Assembly (NCBI GenBank): GCA_934747765.1
Contig: CAKVGZ010000003.1
Location: 62,001 to 126,000 of the forward strand
Reading direction: 5' to 3'
Length of the DNA: 64,000 nt
From: an uncultured Clostridia bacterium
GTDB taxonomy: Bacteria; Bacillota; Clostridia; Christensenellales; UBA1242
Below, piece after piece: positions 1 to 9,340 of the stretch. The notes under the pieces were generated by a model. The model was not told the origin of the DNA, made no database searches, and saw only the letters and a program-made list of their open reading frames with translations. Positions within the stretch are counted from its first letter, which is position 1; each line of letters opens with the position of its first letter. Made by a program: the position numbers and the translations under genes.

Positions 1-1
1 A

Positions 2-211
2 TATTTGAAGAGATTATTGAAAAGTTTCAGAGAAGAAGTTATGTGCGGAAAAATTTCTGCTGTTCCAACGGGTGACCTTGCTTGCAAAAATTGTCCGCTT
101 TATGGAATTTGTTCTTTCAATCAAAATCTGGAACAAGAGCCTCGACAGTTGGGACGCGAAATATCCGAAGAAATTTTAATTGGGATTGTTGAAAATGGAG
201 AAAGAATTTAA
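2..211 (+). CDS. addB: AddB helicase/nuclease subunit, C-terminal end (partial)
   Basis: The frame is open from the left edge, so only the last ~69 residues are present. The tail has the cysteine pattern MCGK...CKNCPLYGIC, the spacing of the iron-sulfur cluster ligands that close the AddB nuclease domain. AddB pairs with AddA to resect double-strand breaks to Chi sites for RecA loading. The identification also rests on the neighbour: addA begins inside the last codons of this frame, the usual addBA arrangement. The upstream helicase-like part and the nuclease catalytic residues lie outside the window. Confidence 0.85.
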   Translation, partial: YLKRLLKSFREEVMCGKISAVPTGDLACKNCPLYGICSFNQNLEQEPRQLGREISEEILIGIVENGERI

Positions 212-3200
212 AAGAATCGAAGAACAAGAAAAGGTGCTTGATGTGAAATCAAGTGCCATTGTTTCTGCGTCTGCGGGAAGTGGAAAAACCAGCGTCATGA
301 TTAGAAAAATTATGAAATATATTTTGGCTGGCCAGTGCACAACGCAAAACATCCTTGCATTAACTTTCACAAATTTGTCTGCTGGAGAAATGAAAATTAG
401 GCTTGCAAAAGAGCTTGAAAAAGAAGTTGAAAAAAATGGGAATGTTGAGCTATTAAATCAAATTGATTATCTTCCTCAAGCTGACATCTCAACATTTCAC
501 TCGTTTTATGAAAAGATTGTTAAAAAATATTTTTACGTTGCAAACATTTCTCCAAGTTTTGAAATTGCAACCGAAGAAACTCTCAAACAGTTCAAAGAAC
601 TTGCATTCCAAAAAGCAATTGACACATTGAAAAAGACGATGCCTGGGAAATATTTTGAGCTTCATGATGTGCTTGGGAAAAAACGAAATGACAATGCAAT
701 CAAACAAAGAATCTTCTTGATTGACAATTTTTTATCTTCTCAATTTAACCCAGAAAAATGGCTTGACGAAGTTGCTTTGTCGATGGAAACCAACAAAGAA
801 GAAACTCTTTCAAGTTTCTTTTCAGAGATTTTTGCAAACATTAACCATGCAAAAAAGAAATTTGACGAACTGAGTTTTCTGGCAGAACAAAATGGAGAAG
901 CGAAACTTGTTGAGCATATCAACGCTTGTCAAAGTTTGCTTTCTTCGCTTCAAATTGAAAATTATAAAGACCTTTACGAAACCTTAACATCAAATTTTTC
1001 TTTTCCTCAACTCAGGAGCAGTTCTGCTATGCCAAAAACTGAAAATTTTTTGAAAGTTAAATCTATTAAAGAAAATTTTATGGCGCAAGTAAAATCTCTT
1101 CGAGAAGCAAATTTTGGAACATTTGAAACAATTCTTTCGTCGTTCTCTTCATGCAGAGAAAATCTTGAGATTTTGATTGAATTATTCAGAAGTTTCGAAT
1201 TTGAACTTTTGAAAATTAAAAAAGAAAAATCTCAATATGATTTTTCTGACCTTGAACAATTTTGTTATGAAATTTTGAAAAATGATGAAGTGAATTCGGA
1301 AGTAAAAAATTCTTATAAACAAATCTTTGTTGATGAGTTTCAAGACATAAATCCCATGCAAGCGGAGATTTTGAAACTTGTTCAAAACAACAATGTTTTT
1401 TATGTTGGCGACGCAAAGCAAAGCATATATTCATTCCGTCAATCCGACGTTGAAATATTTATTGACAAGTGCAAAGAATTTGCAATTAAAGAAGAATTTG
1501 AAGAATTGAAACTCAATTCAAATTTCAGAACTAACAAAAAAATATTGGACTTTGACAACAAGGTGTTCAGCAATTTAATGACAGAAAATTCGTGTGGAAT
1601 TGACTATCGAGGAACCTCTCAATTTGTGGGCGAAAGTGAAAATTTTTGCGACGGGGCGAGTGTTCGCATTGTTGGGATAAAAGAAAATGAGCAGGAATAT
1701 GTTGCACCAAAAAGTGTGAGAAAAGTTTTTGAAAATTGCAATGATAATGCTTGCGATTTGGAAGCCAAAGTTATTGCATGTGAAATTGGAAAACTGCTCA
1801 AACAAAACATAGGTGAAGGGTTGCAGAAAAAACAAATCAATTTTGGTGACATTTGCATCTTGCTTCGAAACAGGTCAAAACTTTTGAGCCAACTTGAAAT
1901 GATTTTCAAAGAATTTGAAATTCCTTTTTCTGTTAACAGTGAATTTAATTTATTAATTTCAAAAGAAGTTAGGAATTTAATTTCAATTTTAAATCTTTCA
2001 ATAAATGAAAAAGATGACACAAATTTTGTTCCAATTTTGCTTTCAGAATTTGGAGAATTTTCTTATGACGAATTAGTTGAAATAAAACTTAATTCGGAAG
2101 GGGAGTTTTTCCATGAAAGATGCAAAAATTATTTGGAAAAATTTGACGATGTAATTTCCAATAAATTAAAAAATATTTACAATTTAATTGACGCTTTAAG
2201 ATTTGAAACAAACATTTTTGGAGTTAAATTGGCTCTTGAAAATTTGATGATTAAAACGAAATTCTATAACAAAGTTTTGTTCAAAGAAAATGGTCAACAA
2301 AAAATAAATTATATAAAACAATTCTTGAAACACATTGAAGAAACAAATTTGAATTTTGATATAATTAATTTATTAAAATATCTAAACGATGTTGGAGAAA
2401 TCAAAGTTTCTTCCATTCAAAAAAAGACCGACAATTGTGTTCAGATAACAACAATTCATTCAAGCAAAGGCTTGGAATATCCAGTTGTTATCTTGGCGGA
2501 CACAGGCAGAAATTTTTTGAAGAAAAAAGTGCAATCTGGCGACCTGGAAATTGATAAAAAATTTGGAATGGCAATAAAACATTATGACAAAAACGAAAGA
2601 AAAATATATAACTCCATTTTCAACGAAATGATAAAAAGGGCAGAGAAGAAAAAAGAAATTGCAGAAAGTTTAAGGCTTTTGTATGTGGCATTAACTCGTG
2701 CAAAGAACAAACTTTTAATAACAGGCAAATTGCCAAAGCAAATTGGGCGAATCGATTTTAACGAAGACTGTTTTTCATGTGAATCGACATATTTAAACTA
2801 TATTCTTGGAGCCATCGACGGAGAAAAAATTGAAGGAACAGAAATTGAATTTGCTTCGCAAGACGATTTTGAAAATGAAAATTTCGAAAGAGAAAAACTT
2901 GATGTTTCGCGTTTTTTCAATTTGAAATTTGAAGAATACAAATATCCTTTTGAACATGAAAAAGACCTTTCAATTAAAACTTCTGTAAGTCAAATATCTT
3001 TTGATAATGACGGATATGACACGGTGAATTTTTCTCCAATCAACTTCAAAACAAGCGAACATTTTAGCGAAAAAATCAGTCCAGAACAAGGAATCATTTT
3101 GCATGAAGTTTTGGAAAAAATAAATTTTGAAAGTTCAAACATCGAAAAAGATTTAAAAGAATTAATTGAAAATATTCCAAATGATGTTTTTGACAAAGAC

Positions 3201-3554
3201 GAATTATTTAATGTTTCAATTCAAAACATTAATTTAATTAAAAAAATAATCCCAGAAAATAATATCTGTTACAAAGAAAAAGAATTTATGGTGTATGCAA
3301 GCCAAAAAGAAATTTTTGGAGAAGGCGACGAATCAAAACTTTTGATTCAAGGAAAAATTGATTTATTTTCTTCTGGTGAAAAAAATATTTTAATTGATTA
3401 TAAATACACAAACATTTCGTCAGATGAAAAGATAATTCAGAAATATAAAAAACAACTTTTTGCCTACAAATTTGCAATCGAAAAATCCATTGGAAAGCAA
3501 ATTGATGAAATTTATATTTTAAACTTGAAAAAAATAAAAATTATAAAAATATGA
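195..3554 (+). CDS. addA: ATP-dependent helicase/nuclease subunit A (AddA)
   Basis: A UvrD/Rep-type helicase of about 1119 residues, the usual AddA length. Visible motifs in order: Walker A ASAGSGKTS near the N-terminus, TFTN (motif Ia), VDEFQDINPMQ (motif II), GDAKQSIYSFRQ (motif III), TIHSSKGLEYPVV (motif V) and LLYVALTRAKNKL (motif VI). The C-terminus has a PD-(D/E)XK nuclease signature: QGKIDLF followed by LIDYKYT. The ATG at 195 is preferred; a TTG at 180 is in frame but adds only five residues. The gene overlaps the addB stop by 17 nt, implying translational coupling. With AddB it forms the recombinational-repair exonuclease of Firmicutes. Confidence 0.95.
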   Translation: MEKEFKRIEEQEKVLDVKSSAIVSASAGSGKTSVMIRKIMKYILAGQCTTQNILALTFTNLSAGEMKIRLAKELEKEVEKNGNVELLNQIDYLPQADISTFHSFYEKIVKKYFYVANISPSFEIATEETLKQFKELAFQKAIDTLKKTMPGKYFELHDVLGKKRNDNAIKQRIFLIDNFLSSQFNPEKWLDEVALSMETNKEETLSSFFSEIFANINHAKKKFDELSFLAEQNGEAKLVEHINACQSLLSSLQIENYKDLYETLTSNFSFPQLRSSSAMPKTENFLKVKSIKENFMAQVKSLREANFGTFETILSSFSSCRENLEILIELFRSFEFELLKIKKEKSQYDFSDLEQFCYEILKNDEVNSEVKNSYKQIFVDEFQDINPMQAEILKLVQNNNVFYVGDAKQSIYSFRQSDVEIFIDKCKEFAIKEEFEELKLNSNFRTNKKILDFDNKVFSNLMTENSCGIDYRGTSQFVGESENFCDGASVRIVGIKENEQEYVAPKSVRKVFENCNDNACDLEAKVIACEIGKLLKQNIGEGLQKKQINFGDICILLRNRSKLLSQLEMIFKEFEIPFSVNSEFNLLISKEVRNLISILNLSINEKDDTNFVPILLSEFGEFSYDELVEIKLNSEGEFFHERCKNYLEKFDDVISNKLKNIYNLIDALRFETNIFGVKLALENLMIKTKFYNKVLFKENGQQKINYIKQFLKHIEETNLNFDIINLLKYLNDVGEIKVSSIQKKTDNCVQITTIHSSKGLEYPVVILADTGRNFLKKKVQSGDLEIDKKFGMAIKHYDKNERKIYNSIFNEMIKRAEKKKEIAESLRLLYVALTRAKNKLLITGKLPKQIGRIDFNEDCFSCESTYLNYILGAIDGEKIEGTEIEFASQDDFENENFEREKLDVSRFFNLKFEEYKYPFEHEKDLSIKTSVSQISFDNDGYDTVNFSPINFKTSEHFSEKISPEQGIILHEVLEKINFESSNIEKDLKELIENIPNDVFDKDELFNVSIQNINLIKKIIPENNICYKEKEFMVYASQKEIFGEGDESKLLIQGKIDLFSSGEKNILIDYKYTNISSDEKIIQKYKKQLFAYKFAIEKSIGKQIDEIYILNLKKIKIIKI

Positions 3555-3592
3555 AAAATATTATAAATTTATTAGTTATTTATTTTTTAATG

Positions 3593-3601
3593 TGATATAC
3601 T
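3593..3601 (+). promoter_or_regulatory. Extended -10 promoter for the coiled-coil membrane protein gene
   Basis: TGATATACT fits an extended -10 element (TG-n-TATACT). No convincing -35 lies 16-18 nt upstream. It sits 24 nt before the start at 3626, in the short gap after addA. Confidence 0.45.
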
Positions 3602-3625
3602 AATGCCATAAAAATGGAGGAAATT

Positions 3626-5794
3626 ATGAAATATTTAGGAGCAGATTTATTCCAAAACATTGTCGTATTTTTCCAATCGGCAAGAGAAAGTATTTCGCTT
3701 GAATATCTTTTGTATATTTTTATTGCCATTGAAGTATTAACGATTTTAGTTTTTAGTTTTATTGTACACAATGTATATGAACTTAAATTGGTTCGTGCAG
3801 TTGACAAAATAAATGCATATTTATATGAAGTTAAATATATCAATGAAAATAATTTGATTGAATTTAACAACATGATGAAACGTGTTCCAAAAACACTTAG
3901 ATATCATTGGCAACAATATATGCTCAATCGTGAAAAAAATCCAAGTTATTATATGTCAGTTGAAAACTGTGTTGATCGCCCACTCAAAACAAGCACCTTT
4001 TCAACCACAATAAAAACTTTCAAATATCTTGGATTTGCTTATGCAATTGTTGCGTTTATAATAAGTTGTGGATGGGCAACTGGGCTTGCAACTGTTGCTC
4101 CAGATTATTTCATCCTTGTGTTTGCAATTCCACTTGTTGTTTTGCTTTTGACATATATATTCGTTATCATTTTGAACATCAGAAAAACTTCGAATGCAAA
4201 TGAACTCTATCAAACATTCCAAATTTTCAACAGATTCATCGATAAGGCTGTTTCAACAATGCCAGATTATGTTGACTTTGAAGTTTTGTTCACTCAACAA
4301 GAAATTCAAAGAGGAATTCCTGTTTTGAACGAATATATCGAAAAACGTCAACTCCAAGAACAAGAAGAAATGAAACGTGCACGTGAAAATGCAATTCAAC
4401 ACGAAAATTACAATTTTGAGTCGGCGGGAGAAAAAGGTGAACTTGTTCTTGAAAGAGCAATGAAAGAAACTGAACTTTTTGTTAGTTTGAGAAGCAGACT
4501 TGAAGCTGAAATTCAACAACTTGAAGGTGAAATTGAAAGTTTAAAACGTAACTTTGATAACACCACAAAGGACTATCAAAAGAAACTTCAAGCAAGCAAA
4601 GAAAACAGTGAACGTTTGAGAGAACAACAAGAAGCAACAACAAACAGAATTGAAAACAACTATATAAGAAAACAACAAGCTGATGAAATCAGAAAACAAG
4701 AGCAAATTGAAAAAGACCAAGAAGATGCTCAACTTAGATTTAATCAAGAAATTAACAACCTTGCAACAGAAATTCAAAAACGAAAAGAAGAACTAGAGGA
4801 AGCAAGAGTTAACGTTGAAAAATCTATGCTTGCTGAATATAAAACTTTTGCAAATAAAATTTACAAAGAAATTCGCGACACTGTTAACGAGCAAGTTAAA
4901 GAAGAAAGAGAAGAATTGATTGGCTCTCGTGAAGAAGTTGCACGTGAACTTGAAGCAACTCTTGCAAAACTTGACAAAATAGAAAAAGAAAACAAAGTTT
5001 TGGTTGACAAAGCTGATGAACGTGATGCAAAGGTTAGAGCGGAAATTGAAACAGAAAAAAATGCTTTGAAAAAAGAACTTGAGCAAAAAGAAGAATTGTT
5101 GAATAAAAAGAACAAAGAAATCAATTTAATGGCTGAAGATTATGCTCAAAAACTTAAAAAAGCAGAAAAAAAGCCTGAAGAAAAAACTGAAGACGGAAGT
5201 TATGATGCTGACGGGAATTATAGATATAACAACGGAAGCTTTTATGACAAAGACGGAAATTTCCATGACGTAAATGGAAACGTGTTTGACATTGATGGAA
5301 GAAAAGTTGAAATTCTTGAAGAAACACCAGCAGAAGAAATTGTTGACAAGCCAGTTGAGTTTGAAGAAGATTCTTTTGATGCATTCAATGCTGAGCCTGA
5401 CAAAAAGCAAAAAATAGAATTTAATGATTTCTTCGAAGAAGATTTGTTTGGAGGAGATGACAACTCTTTGGTCATCGAGCCAAAAAAAGTTGCAAAACGT
5501 GGAAGACCAAAAAAGACTGAAACTGTTGCGCAAGCAAAGCCAGCTGGCAAACGTGGAAGACCTAGAAAAGAAGCGACTGCTGAAAAGAAAGAAGTCAAAC
5601 ATGTTGGTCGTCCAAGAAAAACAGATTCACAGCCTGCGAAAAAACCTGTTGGCCGTCCAAGAAAAAGTAAAATTGATTTGGATGAAAATTTACGTTCGAT
5701 AGAAAATCGTTTGAGAGAACAAAATGAACTTCTTAAACAACAACAAAAAGCACTTGACATAACAATTAAAAATGTCATCAAGCCAAAGAAATAA
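3626..5794 (+). CDS. Membrane-anchored coiled-coil protein with four GRPRK/AT-hook-like motifs
   Basis: I do not recognise the family. The start at 3626 is chosen because GGAGG at 3616-3620 is correctly spaced for it; an in-frame ATG at 3614 precedes that site. The 722-residue product has hydrophobic segments near residues 27-49, 133-153 and 160-184. A long charged, Q/E/K-rich coiled coil follows (about 240-515), then a DG/NG-rich linker (520-560) with repeated D-x-D-G-N units, and an acidic stretch (575-612). Four basic GRPKK/GRPRK cores sit near residues 626, 644, 661 and 676, resembling AT-hook minor-groove binders, and a short terminal helix ends the protein. The architecture suggests a membrane protein that could contact DNA from a long cytoplasmic stalk; this is inference. 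It is transcribed alone and ends in a clear terminator. Confidence 0.8.
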   Translation: MKYLGADLFQNIVVFFQSARESISLEYLLYIFIAIEVLTILVFSFIVHNVYELKLVRAVDKINAYLYEVKYINENNLIEFNNMMKRVPKTLRYHWQQYMLNREKNPSYYMSVENCVDRPLKTSTFSTTIKTFKYLGFAYAIVAFIISCGWATGLATVAPDYFILVFAIPLVVLLLTYIFVIILNIRKTSNANELYQTFQIFNRFIDKAVSTMPDYVDFEVLFTQQEIQRGIPVLNEYIEKRQLQEQEEMKRARENAIQHENYNFESAGEKGELVLERAMKETELFVSLRSRLEAEIQQLEGEIESLKRNFDNTTKDYQKKLQASKENSERLREQQEATTNRIENNYIRKQQADEIRKQEQIEKDQEDAQLRFNQEINNLATEIQKRKEELEEARVNVEKSMLAEYKTFANKIYKEIRDTVNEQVKEEREELIGSREEVARELEATLAKLDKIEKENKVLVDKADERDAKVRAEIETEKNALKKELEQKEELLNKKNKEINLMAEDYAQKLKKAEKKPEEKTEDGSYDADGNYRYNNGSFYDKDGNFHDVNGNVFDIDGRKVEILEETPAEEIVDKPVEFEEDSFDAFNAEPDKKQKIEFNDFFEEDLFGGDDNSLVIEPKKVAKRGRPKKTETVAQAKPAGKRGRPRKEATAEKKEVKHVGRPRKTDSQPAKKPVGRPRKSKIDLDENLRSIENRLREQNELLKQQQKALDITIKNVIKPKK

Positions 5795-5795
5795 T

Positions 5796-5826
5796 AAAAA
5801 CTGCCTTGGGCAGTTTTTTATTTTTT
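5796..5826 (+). terminator. Rho-independent terminator after the coiled-coil gene
   Basis: Inverted repeat AAAACTGCC / GGCAGTTTT around a TTG-type loop, followed by a T-rich run. Confidence 0.85.
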
Positions 5827-5893
5827 GTAAATAAATTTCCATAATTAAACCAAAAAGTTTGTCATATAATAATTTTGTGATAGAATTGGGTGA

Positions 5894-6724
5894 ATGAAAA
5901 AGTTACTTGCCGTTTTGATGATTTTGTTTTGTTCTTTGCCTTTGGTTGGGTGCACTTCCGCACGCAATCTTTCTTCTGTTAACACAAAAATTTCTTCGCT
6001 CTATCTTGTTGCAGATTTGTCGGAATCTAAACTTTCTTCCATGACTAGCGAAGAAAAATCTGCAGTTAAATCGGCCTTCGAAACTCAATCTAACAAATAT
6101 TTGCTCGAATTGAAAACTAGATATTATAATGCTCTTGAAGAGCAAGCGGATTTGGGCAAGATAACGTCAAACGAAAAAGTTTTGCTTAAAAATCACATGT
6201 CAGACTATGTTAGATGGGACGAAAATAAATTTATTATTGAGCTCAAATTTTATTCAACTTTTGCTTCAAAAATTTTCCTTGAAAGTGGAGCAGGTTTTCA
6301 AATTGAAAACAAGGAAGAAATGTTTTGCACAAAAACATATGTTTCCTATGGCCAAATTTTTTCAAAGACGCCAAATAATATAATAACAACAAATATTGAG
6401 GATTTTTTTAATAACAAGATTAAAGACAATTTGGCAACATTGGGCGATAGCAAACTTGAAAACATAAACTATTACAATTTGATTGTTTCTGAGAGTCCGA
6501 TTATTCATGCAACTGGAACGACGGATGAAGTGTCTGTGGGCGATAAATCTGTGTTTTGCTACGATTCAAGCAAAGAACTCTTCGATTTCTATGTTGTTCA
6601 AGCAAACACACTTGTATATTATCTCTTGGCGCTTGCCATAACATTTGTGTTCATTTCAACATATTTAGTTGTGATATATTTCAAAAAAGATAAAAAAGAA
6701 GACGAGAATTTTGAAATAGAATGA
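5894..6724 (+). CDS. Predicted lipoprotein with C-terminal transmembrane helix
   Basis: A 276-residue protein of unrecognised family. The N-terminus is a lipoprotein signal (Lys-rich start, hydrophobic core, lipobox LVGC with Cys20). Near the C-terminus is one hydrophobic helix (about 237-262) followed by a charged KKDKKEDE tail. The middle (30-230) should therefore lie outside the membrane, held by a lipid at one end and a helix at the other. A GGGTG ribosome site precedes the ATG and a TATAAT lies at 5865-5870. The stop overlaps the next gene's ATG (ATGA), so the two are probably co-translated. Confidence 0.75.
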   Translation: MKKLLAVLMILFCSLPLVGCTSARNLSSVNTKISSLYLVADLSESKLSSMTSEEKSAVKSAFETQSNKYLLELKTRYYNALEEQADLGKITSNEKVLLKNHMSDYVRWDENKFIIELKFYSTFASKIFLESGAGFQIENKEEMFCTKTYVSYGQIFSKTPNNIITTNIEDFFNNKIKDNLATLGDSKLENINYYNLIVSESPIIHATGTTDEVSVGDKSVFCYDSSKELFDFYVVQANTLVYYLLALAITFVFISTYLVVIYFKKDKKEDENFEIE

Positions 6725-7047
6725 TTTTTCGAGCAATGAAAGTTAAACAATTGACTTTCATTGTTTTTGTTGATAGAATAGTTTCGATGCAAAGTTCTGA
6801 AAAAAGAAAAATGAAATCTAGTTTGAAAAGAAGAACAATCGAACTTCTCAGCACGATTCCTGTTGGAGTTGGCTTTGCGGTGCTTTTTTGGAAGATTGGG
6901 CTTTATGTTTCGCTTCAACTTTTTTTGACGATTGTTTGTTGGGGAGCAGTTTTTGTTATTATTGATATTGTTGTTATGTTGATTCAAAAAAAGATTGCAG
7001 AGAAACAAAGCAAAAAACCGAAACGAAAAGACCCGTTTGCGGATTAG
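6721..7047 (+). CDS. Small membrane protein, unknown function
   Basis: Up to 108 residues. Two adjacent hydrophobic segments (about 45-62 and 65-86 from the first ATG) are followed by a strongly basic tail (KKIAEKQSKKPKRK). The ATG at 6721 overlaps the preceding stop and suggests coupling. The first ~22 residues look less protein-like, and initiation at the internal ATG at 6787 is possible, although no strong ribosome site precedes either. It lies between the lipoprotein gene and dnaB with 9 nt to dnaB, so it is probably in the same transcript. Confidence 0.6.
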   Translation: MIFRAMKVKQLTFIVFVDRIVSMQSSEKRKMKSSLKRRTIELLSTIPVGVGFAVLFWKIGLYVSLQLFLTIVCWGAVFVIIDIVVMLIQKKIAEKQSKKPKRKDPFAD

Positions 7048-7056
7048 GAGAATTTT

Positions 7057-8490
7057 ATGGACAAGAAAAAAGATTATAAAACCATGCCTCATAGCATTGA
7101 AGCAGAGCAATCTGTGCTTGGCTCGATGTTAATTAATAACGAAGCACCGCTAACAATTTTGTCTGCACTTTGTGCTGACGATTTTTATTCAAACGCAAAT
7201 AAGATTATTTTTTCGAAAATGCAAGAGTTGTATCGTGCAAACACACCTATAGATTTTGTCACATTGACTGACATTTTGGATAAGTGTGGTGAACTTGAAA
7301 ATGTTGGCGGAATTGATTACATAACAACTTTGACAAACATTTTGCCATCGGCAACAAACTTTCAATATTATGTTGATATTGTTAAGCGCGATTCGCTTTT
7401 CAGAAAATTGATACAAAGCGGTCAAAAAATAATTGAAAATGCCTATGAAGCAACCGATGACAAAAGTGCATTGAAATTTGCCGAAAAAGAAATTTTTGAT
7501 ATTTCCGAACAACAGGACTTTTCGTCACTTGAACACATCGACGGCGCCCTTAAAGAAGTTATGGAAAAACTTAATAAAATTGCAAAAGACCCAAATTCTT
7601 TGCGTGGACTTTCAACAGGGTTAACAGACCTTGACGCAATAACTAACGGTCTTCAAAATTCTGATTTGATTTTGCTTGCAGCTCGTCCTGGTGTTGGAAA
7701 AACATCACTTGCGATGAATCTTGTTAATAATGTTGCCATTCAGGGAAAGAAAAGCTGTGCAATTTTCTCTCTTGAGATGCCTAGAACTCAAATTGCGCAA
7801 CGTTCAATGTGTTCAATTGGCGGAGTGAGCATGGAAAAAGCGTTGAAAGGGCAACTTTCTGTTGACGAATGGACAGCGCTTGTTAAAGCCAGCAGAAAAC
7901 TTTCTGAAGCAAAAATATATATTGACGATTCCAGTTTGAACGACCCAAATGACATTCTTTCGAAATGCCGAAGAATAAAAAGAGAACACGGGCTTGATTT
8001 GGTTATGATTGACTATCTTCAACTTATGCGTGCAGACAAAAATTCAAATTATGACAATAAAGTTTTGGAAGTTGGTGAAATAACCCGTTCCTTGAAGATT
8101 GCAGCAAGGGAACTTGATGTTCCAATTATTTTGCTTTCACAGTTATCTCGTGCTGTTGAATCTAGAAAAGGTGACCATAGACCAGTTCTTTCGGACCTTA
8201 GAGATAGCGGTTCAATTGAACAAGATGCAGATATTGTTATGTTTATCTATAAACCAGATATGTACAATGACGTTGTGAGCGAAGAACCAGACATTGCAGA
8301 ATTGATTATTGCAAAGCACAGAAATGGTCCACTTGGAACAGTCAAACTTAAATGGGTGGGGGAAACCACAAGTTTTGAAAATTACAGCAAAAGTTATGTG
8401 CCAAAAACTGTCGTTGCTCAACCAACAGATGACCAAATTGAAGCACCTTTGAGCGAAGATGAACTTAATGAAATTAAAGATTTATTTTAA
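7057..8490 (+). CDS. dnaB: Replicative DNA helicase DnaB
   Basis: The 477-residue product has the two-domain DnaB layout. The N-terminal domain opens with PHSIEAEQSVLGSMLI. The RecA-like ATPase domain carries Walker A AARPGVGKTS near residue 210, SLEM after it, and Walker B MIDYLQLM. QLSRAVESR and LRDSGSIEQDADIV are typical of the family. It unwinds DNA ahead of the replisome as a hexamer. A TTAGGAG ribosome site sits 8 nt before the ATG. No rplI precedes it; instead two membrane-protein genes do. A terminator follows immediately. Confidence 0.97.
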   Translation: MDKKKDYKTMPHSIEAEQSVLGSMLINNEAPLTILSALCADDFYSNANKIIFSKMQELYRANTPIDFVTLTDILDKCGELENVGGIDYITTLTNILPSATNFQYYVDIVKRDSLFRKLIQSGQKIIENAYEATDDKSALKFAEKEIFDISEQQDFSSLEHIDGALKEVMEKLNKIAKDPNSLRGLSTGLTDLDAITNGLQNSDLILLAARPGVGKTSLAMNLVNNVAIQGKKSCAIFSLEMPRTQIAQRSMCSIGGVSMEKALKGQLSVDEWTALVKASRKLSEAKIYIDDSSLNDPNDILSKCRRIKREHGLDLVMIDYLQLMRADKNSNYDNKVLEVGEITRSLKIAARELDVPIILLSQLSRAVESRKGDHRPVLSDLRDSGSIEQDADIVMFIYKPDMYNDVVSEEPDIAELIIAKHRNGPLGTVKLKWVGETTSFENYSKSYVPKTVVAQPTDDQIEAPLSEDELNEIKDLF

Positions 8491-8520
8491 ATAGTCCTGT
8501 TAAAAGGGCTATTTTTTATT
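8489..8520 (+). terminator. Terminator after dnaB
   Basis: Inverted repeat AATAGTCC / GGGCTATT with a TTTTTT run, starting at the dnaB stop codon. Confidence 0.85.
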
Positions 8521-8687
8521 ATCTTTTTTTTGATATTTCGACATAAATTCTTAAAATTTAAGCACGAATTTGATAATTTTTGGAATATATTTTGGTTAAA
8601 ATGTACAAAAATGTCTAAAATTGTCGAATTTTGTAAAAAATAGTTTTGTTTTTTTACAAAAAAGTTATACAATAGTGGCAGACGTTG

Positions 8688-8717
8688 TTGACTTGAGAAA
8701 ATCATCAATTCTATAAT
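8688..8717 (+). promoter_or_regulatory. Sigma-A promoter for the HTH gene at 8771
   Basis: TTGACT, an 18-nt spacer, then TATAAT. The 280-nt gap between dnaB and this gene is otherwise an AT-rich stretch holding the dnaB terminator. Confidence 0.7.
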
Positions 8718-8770
8718 TTTATTGTTTATTAATTTTTAATAGGCATAATTTTTAAGGCAAAGGAGAAAAA

Positions 8771-9340
8771 ATGGAACTTAAAGTTTGGGCAAAAACTATG
8801 TTGACGGTTCAAAGACATCTTGGAAAGGTCACCAAGGCGCTAGATCACGTGATTTACAAAAAGGCAATTGCTTCGATGTTTGTCAATTCAAAAAATCTTC
8901 ACGAAAACAGCGGTGAGGCAGTTAGTAAATTTATTATTAATTTGATGGACAGCAAAATTAATTTAATCAATCTCAACACTATTTGTGTTAACGGACTTAA
9001 AAAAATTGATAAAACTTGCGCTAAAATTTTGATTTTAAAACATATTGATGGGAGAACTAGCAACGACATTGCAAAATTGCTCGGCTTGAGCGACAGAACT
9101 TATTTCAGACGCCTTAACAAAGCATATGAAGAATTTGAAAATTATTTAAGGGAGAATAATTTTACAGATGAATATTTTATAAAACGTTATTCATCTGAAG
9201 GTTGGATAATGGAAGTTCATGACAAATGTTTGGAATTTTTTGAAAGTGGAAATTCTGAAAATGAAATTTTTTCTTCAAATTTTGATTGTTTAAGAATTAT
9301 AAAAAATATAAAAAAATCCATTCATTCGTCATATTCATAA
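8771..9340 (+). CDS. Sigma-region-4-like / ArpU-like HTH protein
   Basis: A 189-residue protein. The segment around residues 78-118 reads as a helix-turn-helix of the sigma-70 region 4 or phage ArpU type: it contains KTCAKILILKHIDG, then SNDIAKLLGLSDRTYFRRL. Flanking parts are helical and charged, with no membrane segment. It is likely a DNA-binding regulator, or an ArpU-like activator as in phage late-gene control; that analogy is inference, prompted also by the terminase gene 900 nt downstream. An AAGGAG site precedes the ATG. The 3' end overlaps the convergent gene by 19 nt. Confidence 0.65.
   Translation: MELKVWAKTMLTVQRHLGKVTKALDHVIYKKAIASMFVNSKNLHENSGEAVSKFIINLMDSKINLINLNTICVNGLKKIDKTCAKILILKHIDGRTSNDIAKLLGLSDRTYFRRLNKAYEEFENYLRENNFTDEYFIKRYSSEGWIMEVHDKCLEFFESGNSENEIFSSNFDCLRIIKNIKKSIHSSYS

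Noticed and set aside
5242..5781. A 179-codon minus-strand frame opposite the GRPRK-rich tail
   Set aside because: It mirrors the purine-rich codon pattern of the plus-strand gene, has a Ser/Phe-rich shadow composition and lacks a ribosome site.
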